A stretch of 64,000 nt of DNA. Source: Myxococcota bacterium (GTDB lineage: Bacteria > Myxococcota_A > UBA9160 > UBA4427). Location: the NCBI GenBank assembly GCA_041389495.1, contig JAWKRT010000001.1:1054001-1118000 (forward strand), written 5' to 3'. The notes under the pieces were generated by a model that did not search any database, was not told the origin of the DNA, and worked only from the letters and a program-made list of their open reading frames with translations. Of the stretch, positions 49,173 through 58,351 are shown piece after piece. Made by a program: the position numbers and the translations under genes. Each line of letters begins with the position of its first letter. The first letter of the stretch is position 1.

Positions 49173-52100
49173 TCAGTCGTCGAGCAGGCCCTTGCGGCGC
49201 TCGGCCTCGCGCTGGAGCGCCAGCGCCGCGCGCTGCTCGTCGGTCAGCAGCGCCGTCGCGACCTTCGGCCGCAGGATCGAGTAGAACGCCGGCACGACCG
49301 TGATGGCGCCCAGCATGTTGATCACCATCAGGATGGTGAGCAGCCACGCCATGTCGGCCTGGAAGCGCAGGTGCGAGAACGTCCAGAGCACGATCCCGCC
49401 CACGATCGTCGTGGCGGTGAACGACACGGCCATGCCCGTCGTGCGCACGGCGCGACGGACGGCTTCGTCGATGTCCTCCGTGTCGACGACCTCCTGGCGT
49501 ATGCGGTCGACGATGTAGATCGCGTAGTCGACGCCGATGCCGACGCCGACGGACTGCACGGGCAGCGTGTTGATGTTGAGGCCGAGCCCCGCGACCGCCA
49601 TGTAGGCGAGCGAGAGCATCGTCGCGGTCGAGATCTGCAGCAGGATGATCGAGCCGCTCGACACGGACTGGTACGTGACGGAGTGCAGCACGAAGATCAC
49701 GAGCAGGATCAGCGCGATGTTCGCGACGTGCGAGCGCTCCACCTCGTCGTTGATCGCCGCCAGGATGCCCATGATGCCGCCTGCCATCACGAACTGGACG
49801 CCGCGCGTCCACGAGTTCGTGGGCTGGTAGCGGGGCACGCTGTCGACCGCCTTCGTGTCGTGCACGATCAGCTGGTCGACGTTCAGCGCGACGGCGCGGA
49901 TGCCGTGCTCCTCGCTCTCCCACCACGCGTCGACGTCGCCGAGCTCCCAGTCCTCGAGGCTCTCGGGCCACGTGAAGACCTCGTCCTCCTCGAGCGAGTC
50001 GCGCGTGTCGACGAAGTCCTCCTGCGCGGCGACCTGGAAGTCCTCGATCCAGTCGGGGAGGTCCTCCTCCTTCGTGACCGAGTGGATCTGCTGGTCGGCG
50101 TAGGTGCCGTCGTCGTTGCGGATGCGCACGTTCAGCGTGTGGTTGCGCGGCGAGGGGAGGACGGGGCCGAGCATGTAGTAGAGCCAGTCGGCCATCTTGT
50201 CGTAGTCGGTGAACGACGCGTCCTTCGCGGCCTTGTCCTTGTCGAGGCGCACGATCACCTCGCCGATCGGATTGCGGCGGATGAACTCCTCCGCCGCGCG
50301 CGTCGCCTTCACGATCGTGTCGCCTTTGTGGTCCTCGTAGAAGAAGGCGATGTTCGAGTGCCGGCTGTCGTCGGTGAGGTAGGGCCGCAGGAAGCCGGGC
50401 GCGCTGTTCTGGCGCAGCTGGAAGATCTGCTGGCGCACGGTGGCCTGGTCGTTCGGCACGAAGGCCCACTTCGGGTCGCCGTAGTGGTTCTGCTGCCAGA
50501 GCGACTGGAGGATGGGCACGAGCGAGAGCGTGCCGCCGACGTCCGTGTAGCGGCGCATCCAGCGCTCGAACTGCTCCATGCGCAGGATCGGCTGCGCGTC
50601 GCCGCTCGCGTCCTTCTTGTCGCCGTCCGCGTACACGACGATCGTGTCGATGCCGCCGAAGCGGTCCGCGATCTCGGCCGTCGCGCGGTTCCACTCGTGG
50701 TCGGGGAAGAGCAGCGGCGTGCCCGGGCTCGCCTCGCCGATCTTCGAGTAGAAGAGCGCGATGTAGGTCGACGACACGAACAGGAAGACGGTGATGCCCG
50801 CGATCACCCACTTGTACGTCGGGTGCGTCGTGATGTAGCCGACGAACCGCGTGAAGCGGACCATGAAGCCGGGCAGGAAGTGCTCGTGCTCGGTCGGCGC
50901 CGGCAGGAAGCAGATCAGGACCGGGTGCAGGACCTCGACCGTGATGATGATCGAGGCCACCCAGAATGCGCCGAAGATGCCCAGGTCGCGCATCTGCGGA
51001 ATCGACGTCACGAGGATCATCAGCAGGCCGGCGACGTCGGTGATGATGCCGAGCGTGCCCGGCACGATCAGCTCGCCCATCGCGACCGTCGCGACCTCGA
51101 CCTTCGCGCGATCCGGGTCGCCGATCTGCGGCAGCATCGTCTCGTAGTCTTCGAAGAAGCGCTCGGCCATCTGCACCGTGTGCGAGATCGCGCGCGCCGT
51201 GATGATCGTCGGGATCACGAGGATCAGCGGGTCGAACGTGATGCCGACCCAGCCCGTGAAGCCGAGCCCCCAGATCACGGTGGCGAGGGCCGCGACGGCC
51301 GGGATCAGCACGCCGTGCCAGCGGCGGAAGTAGAGCCAGAGCAGGAGGAAGATCGCCGAGATCGTCAGGACGACGAAGAGCCCGATCTCGTAGGCGTGGA
51401 TGAAGATCCACCCCGTCAGGATGGGGACGCCGCTGACGTAGACGTGGTGGTTCGCGTCCTCCTCGTCCGCCTTGATCTTCTGCACGTGATCGAAGACGGC
51501 CGAGAACGTCTCGCGCGTGTTGAGCCGGTCGGTGACGAAGCCGGCCATCATCAGCGCGCCCTTCTCGTCGTGCGAGACGAGGCGCCCGTAGATGAACGGC
51601 GGGTTCTGCCGCACCACCTCGCCGATCTCGTCCGCCTCCTCCTGGGTCTCGGGGAGCTTCTGGATCAGCGTCTCGCTCTTGATGTCGCCGTCGGCCTCGA
51701 TCTGGACGACGCGCGTCGTGTGGTGCGTGAGCGACTGCACCTGGTAGTGGTTGACGGGGTACTGCGGGAAGCGGCGATCGAGCTCCTTGAGCAGCTCCTT
51801 CGGCTCGATGTCCGGGTTCGCCTCCTCGAGCTGCTCGCGCAGCTCGTCGCGCTCGTCGCTCTTGCTGTCGTAGCCCTCGCCGTCGAGCCGATCGGTGATG
51901 CGCTTGATCTTCGCGATCGTCTCCGGCGTGAAGATCGTGCCCTCGTCGACCGTGAGCGCGATGAACACCGCCGAGCTGCCGCCGAAGATTCCCGAGAACT
52001 TGTCCTGCGCGTGGATGTACGGGTGGTCGGGCCACTGCGCGCGCGCTTCGGTGTCGATGCGGATCTGCGGGCCCGGCAGCGGTGAGCCCATCGCCGCCAG

Positions 52101-52241
52101 GATCGCGTTCGCGATCGGGTATGCGAAGAAGCCGGTGGAGAGCAGCAGCAGCGTCGCGACGATCCCGCGGTGGCGCACGATCACGCGCGCCATTCGGAGC
52201 GTCCAGGAGTCGCGCGCGTGCGTGAGAGGGGCTTCGGCCAT
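49173..52241 (-). CDS. MMPL/RND-superfamily exporter
   Basis: A 1022-residue inner membrane protein with two RND halves, each an N-terminal helix, a large extracytoplasmic loop and a cluster of about five helices. Signatures are PYIHAQDKFSGIFGGSSAVFIAL, TGWIFIHAYEIGLFVVLTISAIFLLLWLYFRRW, IPTIITARAISHTVQMAERFFEDYE, and in the second half SLAYMAVAGLGLNINTLPVQSVGVGIGVDYAIYIVDRIRQE with VSFTATTIVGGIVLWTFS. The GxGxDYxI motif and MMPL layout indicate proton-driven export of lipids or other hydrophobic compounds. Cargo unknown. The ATG at 52241 follows GAGGAAGCG. The N-terminus ahead of TM1 is short. Confidence 0.88.
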   Translation of the reverse strand: MAEAPLTHARDSWTLRMARVIVRHRGIVATLLLLSTGFFAYPIANAILAAMGSPLPGPQIRIDTEARAQWPDHPYIHAQDKFSGIFGGSSAVFIALTVDEGTIFTPETIAKIKRITDRLDGEGYDSKSDERDELREQLEEANPDIEPKELLKELDRRFPQYPVNHYQVQSLTHHTTRVVQIEADGDIKSETLIQKLPETQEEADEIGEVVRQNPPFIYGRLVSHDEKGALMMAGFVTDRLNTRETFSAVFDHVQKIKADEEDANHHVYVSGVPILTGWIFIHAYEIGLFVVLTISAIFLLLWLYFRRWHGVLIPAVAALATVIWGLGFTGWVGITFDPLILVIPTIITARAISHTVQMAERFFEDYETMLPQIGDPDRAKVEVATVAMGELIVPGTLGIITDVAGLLMILVTSIPQMRDLGIFGAFWVASIIITVEVLHPVLICFLPAPTEHEHFLPGFMVRFTRFVGYITTHPTYKWVIAGITVFLFVSSTYIALFYSKIGEASPGTPLLFPDHEWNRATAEIADRFGGIDTIVVYADGDKKDASGDAQPILRMEQFERWMRRYTDVGGTLSLVPILQSLWQQNHYGDPKWAFVPNDQATVRQQIFQLRQNSAPGFLRPYLTDDSRHSNIAFFYEDHKGDTIVKATRAAEEFIRRNPIGEVIVRLDKDKAAKDASFTDYDKMADWLYYMLGPVLPSPRNHTLNVRIRNDDGTYADQQIHSVTKEEDLPDWIEDFQVAAQEDFVDTRDSLEEDEVFTWPESLEDWELGDVDAWWESEEHGIRAVALNVDQLIVHDTKAVDSVPRYQPTNSWTRGVQFVMAGGIMGILAAINDEVERSHVANIALILLVIFVLHSVTYQSVSSGSIILLQISTATMLSLAYMAVAGLGLNINTLPVQSVGVGIGVDYAIYIVDRIRQEVVDTEDIDEAVRRAVRTTGMAVSFTATTIVGGIVLWTFSHLRFQADMAWLLTILMVINMLGAITVVPAFYSILRPKVATALLTDEQRAALALQREAERRKGLLDD

Positions 52242-52498
52242 CGCTTCCTCGTTCGGCGTCGCTCCCGGCGACGGGGCGACGCGACGACCCGACCGGCCGG
52301 GCCGCGAGCGAGCCGACATTGCTCGCGTCGCGCTCGGGAGGTCGGGGAGTGAGAGTCGGTCCTGTGGGCCAGACAACGGGCGCCGGCCGAGAGCGGCACC
52401 CTAGTGGGAAGCGCGAAGCACGGTCAAGCGGAAAGCCGCTGGAATCGCCCGACTTTGCAGCGCTTTTTGCGAGCCCTGACGCCCAGTCCCTGCGCGGA

Positions 52499-53236
52499 CT
52501 AGGCCTTCCGCGCGAGGAACTCGCGCGGCGAGAGCACGCGCGCGCCGTGATGGCGCGCGCGGTTCGCCAGCTTGCGATCGGCGGTGACGACGACGACGCG
52601 CGCCGGGTCGCGCGCCTGCTTCACGCGCCGCACGAGCCAGTCGTCGGCCGACGGCGCGAACACGCTCTGCAGCCGGCCGCCGGCCGCGACGCTCTCCGTA
52701 CCGGGTGTAGAAGGCGCCGCCGCCGGCGACCGACTGCCGTCGAACACGACCCAGACCGAGGCCGCCGAGGGCGGCCCGTCCGACGCGCCGCCCTCGCGGA
52801 CGGCGCCGTCGGGCGCCCGCGCGCCGCCGGGGGTGACGTCGGCGGCGGCGCACGGCTCGGCCCGGGTCGCCTCCTCCACGGCGACGAGCACGCGCTCGCG
52901 CGCCGCGGCCGTCCACCAGCTCGACCGCTCCTCGCCGCCCAGGAGCACGGCGTGGAGCAGGTTGAAGCCGTCGACGAGCCACTCTTCGACGGCCGGCTCC
53001 GCGGGGGACGGAGCGCCGGCGGACAGGGACGGGGGCAGGGAGCCGGACGAGGAGTCGGAAGGCGTCATCGCAGGAGCAGGATACGCAGCGCCCGAGAGGC
53101 GGGCCGGCCCGAGCCACAGAGCGAGGCCGAGCCCGAACGCGACGACGGCGAGCACGACGCCCGCCGCCTCGCCGAGCTCGACCAGCGCGGAGACGAGGAC
53201 GCGGGGCCGGTGGGGTGCCGGGGAGAGGCGCTGCAT
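52499..53236 (-). CDS. Membrane-anchored NYN-domain (YacP-like) protein
   Basis: A 245-residue protein. An N-terminal hydrophobic segment (GVVLAVVAFGLGLALWLG, ~residues 26-43) is followed by a Ser/Pro/Ala linker and a PIN/NYN-like domain. That domain shows EEWLVDGFNLLHAVLLGG, VWVVFDGSR, VFAPSADDWLVRRVKQARDPARVVVVTADRKLANRARHHGARVLSPREFL, with acidic residues at the usual active-site positions. YacP-like NYN proteins are predicted RNases; membrane anchoring is unusual. The domain is interrupted by a ~40-residue low-complexity insert (ADVTPGGARAPDGAVREGG). ATG at 53236 after GCAGGAGAC. Neighbours (MMPL exporter, aguB) give no functional clue. Confidence 0.72.
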   Translation of the reverse strand: MQRLSPAPHRPRVLVSALVELGEAAGVVLAVVAFGLGLALWLGPARLSGAAYPAPAMTPSDSSSGSLPPSLSAGAPSPAEPAVEEWLVDGFNLLHAVLLGGEERSSWWTAAARERVLVAVEEATRAEPCAAADVTPGGARAPDGAVREGGASDGPPSAASVWVVFDGSRSPAAAPSTPGTESVAAGGRLQSVFAPSADDWLVRRVKQARDPARVVVVTADRKLANRARHHGARVLSPREFLARKA

Positions 53237-53364
53237 GGGGAGTCTCCTGCTCGTGCGACGACGGGCGGCAGCATGGCGATGCCGCGTGACAGGTCCGGTC
53301 ACACGTCTCGCGCGCCGCGCCGGCGCCGTTGCCCCGCCCCGTGGCGTGACCTACAGAGGGCCGC

Positions 53365-54285
53365 ATGGCGTCCCCCACTGCGCAGCGCGCGACCCCGCGC
53401 TCCCCGGTCGTCCGCGTCGGTCTCGTCCAGATGCGCTGCGTCGACGACGCGGACGCGAACCTCGCGAAGGCGCTCGACGGCATCGCCGACGCCGCGCGCC
53501 GCGGCGCGAAGCTCGTCTGCCTGCAGGAGCTCTTCCGCAATCCCTATCCCTGTCAGGACGAGGACCCCGACCGCTTCGACTGGGCCGAGCCCGTCCCGGG
53601 CCCGAGCACCGAGGCGCTCGGCAAGGCGGCCGCCGAGCACGGCGTCGCCATCGTGGCGTCGCTCTTCGAGCGGCGCGCGCCCGGCCTCTACCACAACACG
53701 GCCGCGCTGCTCGACGAGACGGGCGCGGTGCGCGCGCGCTACCGCAAGCTCCACATCCCCGACGACCCGCTCTACTACGAGAAGTTCTACTTCGCGCCCG
53801 GCGACCTCGGCATTCCCGTCGAGCGGCTCGCGGGCGCGCCGGTCGCGACGCTCGTGTGCTGGGACCAGTGGTACCCGGAAGGCGCGCGGCTCGCGGCGCT
53901 CGGCGGCGCGCAGATCCTCTTCTACCCGACGGCGATCGGCTGGCAGCACGACGTCGGCGGCGAGGTCGACACGGCGCAGCACGCGGCGTGGGAGACCATG
54001 CAGCGCTCGCACGCGATCGCGAACGGCGTGTTCGTCGTCGCGGTGAACCGCACTGGCGAGGAGCGCCTGCCCGGCAGCGACGCCGGCATCCGCTTCTGGG
54101 GGCAGTCGTTCGTCGCCGATCCGTTCGGCCGCGTGATCGCGAAGGCGCCGGCCGACGAGGAGGCCGTGCTCGTCGTCGAGTGCGACCTCGCGCTCGTCGA
54201 GCGGACGCGCCGCGACTGGCCCTTCCTGCGCGACCGCCGCATCGACGTCTACGCCGATCTCGCGAAGCGCTTCCGTGACGACTGA
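53365..54285 (+). CDS. aguB: N-carbamoylputrescine amidase
   Basis: A 306-residue nitrilase-superfamily amidase that hydrolyses N-carbamoylputrescine to putrescine, CO2 and NH3. The catalytic triad is visible: E55 (LVCLQELFRNPYPCQDED), K128 (RKLHIPDDPLYYEKFYF) and C165 (TLVCWDQWYPEGAR). YPTAIGWQHD and the ending DWPFLRDRRIDVYADLAKRF are AguB-typical. ATG at 53365. It overlaps aguA by 11 nt, so agmatine is routed to putrescine by the two-step AguA-AguB path. Confidence 0.93.
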   Translation: MASPTAQRATPRSPVVRVGLVQMRCVDDADANLAKALDGIADAARRGAKLVCLQELFRNPYPCQDEDPDRFDWAEPVPGPSTEALGKAAAEHGVAIVASLFERRAPGLYHNTAALLDETGAVRARYRKLHIPDDPLYYEKFYFAPGDLGIPVERLAGAPVATLVCWDQWYPEGARLAALGGAQILFYPTAIGWQHDVGGEVDTAQHAAWETMQRSHAIANGVFVVAVNRTGEERLPGSDAGIRFWGQSFVADPFGRVIAKAPADEEAVLVVECDLALVERTRRDWPFLRDRRIDVYADLAKRFRDD

Positions 54286-55360
54286 CGAAGCGCGGCCCGC
54301 GCGAAGCGGATACCGCTGGCCCGCAGAATGGGAGGAGCACGTCGCCACGTGGCTCACGTGGCCGCACGCGCGCACCACCTGGCCCGGCGAAGGGCGGCTC
54401 GAGCGCGTCGAGCGCGCCTATGTCGCGATGGTCGAGGCGCTCTCGGGACGCGAGCGCGTGCGCATCGTCGTCGACGGCGCCGCGCGCGAGGAGCGCGCGC
54501 GTGGCGCGCTGCGCGCCGCGGGCGTCGACGCCGACCGCGGCATCGAGTTCGTCGCGGCGCCGACCGACGACAGCTGGATCCGCGACTGCGGCCCCATCTT
54601 CCTGTGCGCGCGCGACGCCGCGTCGGCGGGGGGGCGCCCGGCGCGACTCGCGCTCGACTTCGGCTTCAACGCATGGGGCGGCAAGTATCCGCCCTTCGAT
54701 CGCGACGACGCGCTCGCGCGTCGCGTCGCGCGCGCCGCGGGCGTCGAGTGCGCGACGATCGACGCCGTGCTCGAGGGCGGCTCCGTCGACGGCAACGGCG
54801 CCGGCACCGTGCTGACGACCGAGGCCTGCCTGCTGCACGCGAACCGCGGGCCGGTGCGCGGCGGGCCGCGCACGCGCGAGAGCGTCGAGGCCCTGCTCGG
54901 CGACTGCCTGGGTGCCGAGCGCGTGCTCTGGCTCGGCGACGGCATCGTCGGCGACGACACGGACGGGCACGTCGACGACATCGCGCGCTTCGTCGGCCCG
55001 CACACCGTCGTCGCCACCGTCGAGCCGGATGTCTCCGACCCGAACCACGCGCCGCTCGCGGAGAACCTGCGCCGCCTCGCGTCGATGCGCACCGCCGACG
55101 ACAAGCCGATCGACGTCGTCGAGCTGCCGATGCCCGCGCCGCTCCGGCTCGACGGCGAGCGGCTGCCGGCGAGCCACGCGAACTTCCTGCTCGCGAACGG
55201 CGTGGCGCTCGTGCCCGTCTTCGGCGGCGCGAGCGACGCGCGCGCGCTCGCGGTCCTCCGCGAGTGCCTGCCGGGCCGCGACGTCGTCGGCATCCCGGCG
55301 AACGACCTCGTCGTCGGCCTCGGCGCCGTGCACTGCCTCTCGCAACAGGAGCCGCGCTAG
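54275..55360 (+). CDS. aguA: Agmatine deiminase
   Basis: A 361-residue guanidino-modifying enzyme that converts agmatine to N-carbamoylputrescine. Motifs are YRWPAEWEEHVATWLTWPH at the N-terminus, DDSWIRDCGPIFL, LDFGFNAWGGKYPPFDRDD, LEGGSVDGNGAGTVLTTEACLL, WLGDGIVGDDTDGHVDDIARFV and the C-terminal nucleophile C354 in GLGAVHCLSQQEPR. GTG at 54275 overlaps aguB. The last three codons and stop lie in the first unit of a 31-nt tandem repeat that continues downstream. Confidence 0.93.
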   Translation: MTTDEARPARSGYRWPAEWEEHVATWLTWPHARTTWPGEGRLERVERAYVAMVEALSGRERVRIVVDGAAREERARGALRAAGVDADRGIEFVAAPTDDSWIRDCGPIFLCARDAASAGGRPARLALDFGFNAWGGKYPPFDRDDALARRVARAAGVECATIDAVLEGGSVDGNGAGTVLTTEACLLHANRGPVRGGPRTRESVEALLGDCLGAERVLWLGDGIVGDDTDGHVDDIARFVGPHTVVATVEPDVSDPNHAPLAENLRRLASMRTADDKPIDVVELPMPAPLRLDGERLPASHANFLLANGVALVPVFGGASDARALAVLRECLPGRDVVGIPANDLVVGLGAVHCLSQQEPR

Positions 55361-55460
55361 CGGTCCGCCCCGAAGGCAGGAGCCGCGCTAGCGGTCCGCC
55401 CCGAAGGCAGGAGCCGCGCTAGCGGTCCGCCCCGCAAGCAGGAGCCGCGCGAGCGGCCCC
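55347..55460. repeat. 31-nt tandem repeat spanning the aguA stop
   Basis: Units begin at 55347, 55378 and 55409 with AGGAGCCGCGCTAGCGGTCC, each 31 nt long; a degenerate partial unit starts at 55440. The first two are identical, the third differs near its end (GCAAGC for GAAGGC). Each unit contains CCGC-GCTA-GCGG, a small hairpin, and the first unit contains the aguA stop TAG. Units abut without spacers. Confidence 0.85.
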
Positions 55461-55578
55461 AGCCGCGGCCCCGGTCGGCGCGCCGCAGATCCGTGTGCTC
55501 GCGCGCGCACACCGGTGTTAGGGTCGCCGCGTCGTCTCGCCCGCCGGGCCCGTCCGGGCCCGCAGATCGGAGCCCGCC

Positions 55579-58125
55579 ATGGCTGCTGCACGCACGCTCG
55601 CGCTCGTCCTGCTCTCCCTCGCCCTGCTCGGCGGCTCCGGCCCGTGCGGCGGCGCGGCCTTCCAGATCCTCGAGCCCAGGGATGGGGCGCTCACGCGCGC
55701 CGACGTCGTCGACGTGCGCGTGCGCGTGCCGGGCGACGTCGCGACGAGCGAGCTGCGCTTCGCGCTCGACGGCGTGCCCGTCGCGCCGTCCGGCCTCGCG
55801 CGCACGGGCGACGTCGTGACGGGGCAGCTCACCGGCGCGCTCGGCGGCCCGCGCACGCTCGTCGTCGCGCTCGCGCCCGACCCGGGCGCGCCGTCGCTCG
55901 CCGCGCACTTCGAGGGCCTCGCGCTCCACGACCCCGACCACTGCGAGGTGCTGAACGACGCGGAGTGCCTCTACCCGTTCCCGTCGAGCCGCTTCCTGCG
56001 CTTCGACCCGACGAGCCCGACCGACTGGCGCGTCGACCTGCCCGCCGAGGCGATGCCCGACCTCGTCGTCGGCGACATCTTCGGCTTCACGACGGGCGCG
56101 CGCGCGCCGCTCGACCCGACGCCCTATCTGCGCAACGACGGCTTCAGCCCGATGGTGCAGATCCTCGTGCACTTCCCGGCCGGCTTCGATCCCGCGGCCT
56201 CGGGCGCCGCCGTGCTCGACCCCGCGACGCGCACGTTCGACCTCGGCTCGCTCGCGCCCGGCCACCCGACGGTGATCGTCGACGCCGAGACCGGCGAGCG
56301 CATCGCGCACTTCGTCGAGAACGACGACCGCGGCACGCCCGGCCGCACGGCGACCATCCTGCGCCCCGCGACGAGCCTGCTGCCCGGGCGCCGCTACCTC
56401 GTCGGCGTGCGCCACGCGGTCGACGCGAGCGGCCAGCCGATCGAGGCCGAGCCCGTGTTCGCCGCGCTGCGCGACGGGCGGCCGACGCAGATCCCGGCCG
56501 TCGAGGCGCGCCGCGCGCAGATCCAGAACGTGCTGCACCGGCTCGAGGACCACGGCGTCGATCCGGACGAGCTCGTGCTCGCGTTCGACTTCGTCACGCA
56601 GAGCGACGAGGGGCTGACGGGCGAGATGCTCGCGATGCGCGACGCGGCGATCGCGTGGGCCGACGCGCAGCCGCCGTCCGCGATCGTCACGCAGGCGACG
56701 CCGTTCGATCTCACGCCGCCCGCGCAGTGCGCGCCCGGCGTTCCGTGGCGCGCCGTGCTCGGCCGCATCCTCGTTCCGAACTTCCTGACGACGGACCCGA
56801 GCGCGCCCGTGCCGCCGCCGGCCGACCCGGTCGGCGCGCGCAACACGGTGGGCGTGCTCGCGCACGACGCGGCGGGGAACGTGCTGCAGACGGGCGCCTA
56901 CGAGGCGCGCTTCGGGATGTCCATCCCGTGCGACGCGATCCTCACGGGCCCGGTGCGCCCGCTCGTCTTCGGGCACGGGCTCTTCGGCGACGGGCCGAGC
57001 GACGCGTCGTCGCTCGTGTTCGACCTCGCGCCCTACGTCGCCGATCTCCAGCAGCGCGGGCTCGTGTCGCCCGGGCGGCGCTTCGACATCGCGGCGGCGG
57101 GCACGCACTGGAGCGGGCTGTCGAGCCTCGACATCGCGCCGATCCCGTCCGGCATCGACTTCTCGAACCTCTCGCCGTCCGATCTCGCCGCGCTGATCGC
57201 GTTCTCGCGCAGCTTCATCGGGCAGATCTTCGTCGACTTCGATCGCTTCGAGGCGCTGCCCGACCGTCTGCGCCAGGGCCAGACGGCGACGATCGTCCTC
57301 GCGCGGCTGCTCGAGAACGGCGCGCTGAACGCGCACCCGGCCTTCCAGGCGCCGGCCGGTGGCGCGGTGCCGGCCGGGCAGGGGCTGCTCGCGGCCGGCG
57401 AGGTCAACTATCTCGGCGCGAGCCTCGGCGGGATCATGGGCCTCATGTTCACGTCGCTGTATCCGGACATCGAGCGCTCGATCGTCGACGTGCCGGGCGC
57501 GAACTTCTCGCTGCTGCTCCAGCGCGCGAAGCCGTTCAAGGCGTTCCAGACCGTGCTCGAGGTGATCGAGCCCGACCCGATGCGGCAGCTCGCCGGGCTC
57601 GGGCTGCTGCACGAGCTGTGGGTGAAGGGCGAGTCCGCCGGGTACCTGCACCACCTGAGCGGGAAGACGCTGCCGCGCTTCCCGGGCTCGGGCCCGAAGA
57701 ACGTGCTGATGTCGGTCGCGAAGTACGACCAGCAGGTGACGCCGCTCGGCGCGCAGATCGCGGCCGCGACGATCGGGCTCGAGAACCTCGCCGGCAGCGA
57801 CGCGAGCGGGCTGCCGCTCGTGCCCGACCGCGTGGGCGGGCCCGCGCTCTCGGGCCACGTGCTCTACGACACCGGCGCGTACGCGCTCGGCACGCCGACC
57901 GAGGTGTTCGTCCCGCCGGTCGTGAACCGCCCGGCGCCCGTCGACGACAACCGCTGCGACCCGCACGGCACGCGCTTCACGATCCCCGCCTCGCTCGAGC
58001 AGGTGCTCGCCTTCCTCGAGCCGAACGGGCGGATCGAGAACTTCTGCAACGGCGCGTGCGACGCGGCCGAGCCGCTCGAGCTGCCCGGCGGGCTCGCGGC
58101 GCCGTGCGATCCGCTCGCGCCGTAG
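55579..58125 (+). CDS. Large secreted alpha/beta-hydrolase-like protein
   Basis: An 848-residue exported protein with signal peptide MAAARTLALVLLSLALLGGSGPCGGA, where Cys near 23 leaves lipoprotein modification possible. An Ig-like N-terminal region (ILEPRDGALTRADVVDVRVRV) is followed by YPFPSSRFLRFDP. A hydrolase core has RPLVFGHGLFGDGPSD (oxyanion loop) and NYLGASLGGIMGLMF (G-A-S-L-G nucleophile elbow). The C-terminal third contains VDVPGANFSLLL and KYDQQVTPLGAQIAA. It resembles secreted lipases/esterases of Myxococcota annotated only as hypothetical. Substrate unknown; a polyester or lipid is plausible. It stands alone between aguA and frdA. Confidence 0.7.
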   Translation: MAAARTLALVLLSLALLGGSGPCGGAAFQILEPRDGALTRADVVDVRVRVPGDVATSELRFALDGVPVAPSGLARTGDVVTGQLTGALGGPRTLVVALAPDPGAPSLAAHFEGLALHDPDHCEVLNDAECLYPFPSSRFLRFDPTSPTDWRVDLPAEAMPDLVVGDIFGFTTGARAPLDPTPYLRNDGFSPMVQILVHFPAGFDPAASGAAVLDPATRTFDLGSLAPGHPTVIVDAETGERIAHFVENDDRGTPGRTATILRPATSLLPGRRYLVGVRHAVDASGQPIEAEPVFAALRDGRPTQIPAVEARRAQIQNVLHRLEDHGVDPDELVLAFDFVTQSDEGLTGEMLAMRDAAIAWADAQPPSAIVTQATPFDLTPPAQCAPGVPWRAVLGRILVPNFLTTDPSAPVPPPADPVGARNTVGVLAHDAAGNVLQTGAYEARFGMSIPCDAILTGPVRPLVFGHGLFGDGPSDASSLVFDLAPYVADLQQRGLVSPGRRFDIAAAGTHWSGLSSLDIAPIPSGIDFSNLSPSDLAALIAFSRSFIGQIFVDFDRFEALPDRLRQGQTATIVLARLLENGALNAHPAFQAPAGGAVPAGQGLLAAGEVNYLGASLGGIMGLMFTSLYPDIERSIVDVPGANFSLLLQRAKPFKAFQTVLEVIEPDPMRQLAGLGLLHELWVKGESAGYLHHLSGKTLPRFPGSGPKNVLMSVAKYDQQVTPLGAQIAAATIGLENLAGSDASGLPLVPDRVGGPALSGHVLYDTGAYALGTPTEVFVPPVVNRPAPVDDNRCDPHGTRFTIPASLEQVLAFLEPNGRIENFCNGACDAAEPLELPGGLAAPCDPLAP

Positions 58126-58173
58126 CGGCGCGACGCGGCGCCGCGCACGGGTCGGGCGAACACCGGTTGGCGA

Positions 58174-58211
58174 CCGGGCCGATGCCCGGGGCGCGCAACG
58201 CATCGTTGCGC
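58174..58211 (+). terminator. Two consecutive hairpins between the hydrolase gene and frdA
   Basis: CCGGGC-CGAT-GCCCGG at 58174-58189 is followed by GCGCAACG-CAT-CGTTGCGC at 58193-58211; both stems are perfect. They start about 50 nt after the hydrolase stop. There is no T run, so factor-dependent termination or an operator is possible. Confidence 0.45.
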
Positions 58212-58287
58212 CGCGCGGAGCGGCGTCCGGGTGCGCGCGGAGTACGTTCCGCGCCGTCCGGATCTGGGATCGCGCACGCGGAAGCGT

Positions 58288-58293
58288 TATAAC
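58288..58293 (+). promoter_or_regulatory. Possible -10 box of the frd operon
   Basis: TATAAC (58288-58293) in an otherwise GC-rich region, 58 nt upstream of the frdA start. No good -35 box is visible at 16-18 nt spacing, so this is tentative. Confidence 0.3.
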
Positions 58294-58351
58294 CTGTCCG
58301 CCGCGAATCCCCCGGTAGCTTTCCCGAATCCCCAGGAGGTGCGAGAACGCC

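Noticed and set aside
45595..49284. A 1229-codon open frame antisense to leuS and ppsR
   Set aside because: Low-complexity Arg/Val/Ala/Leu product with no domain; it mirrors the codons of leuS and ppsR.
49371..52085. A 904-codon open frame antisense to the MMPL exporter
   Set aside because: Asp/Arg/Val-rich shadow of the exporter, with no motif or ribosome binding site.
55347..55460. CRISPR-like array
   Set aside because: The 31-nt units abut directly without unique spacers and no cas genes are near; it is a plain tandem repeat.
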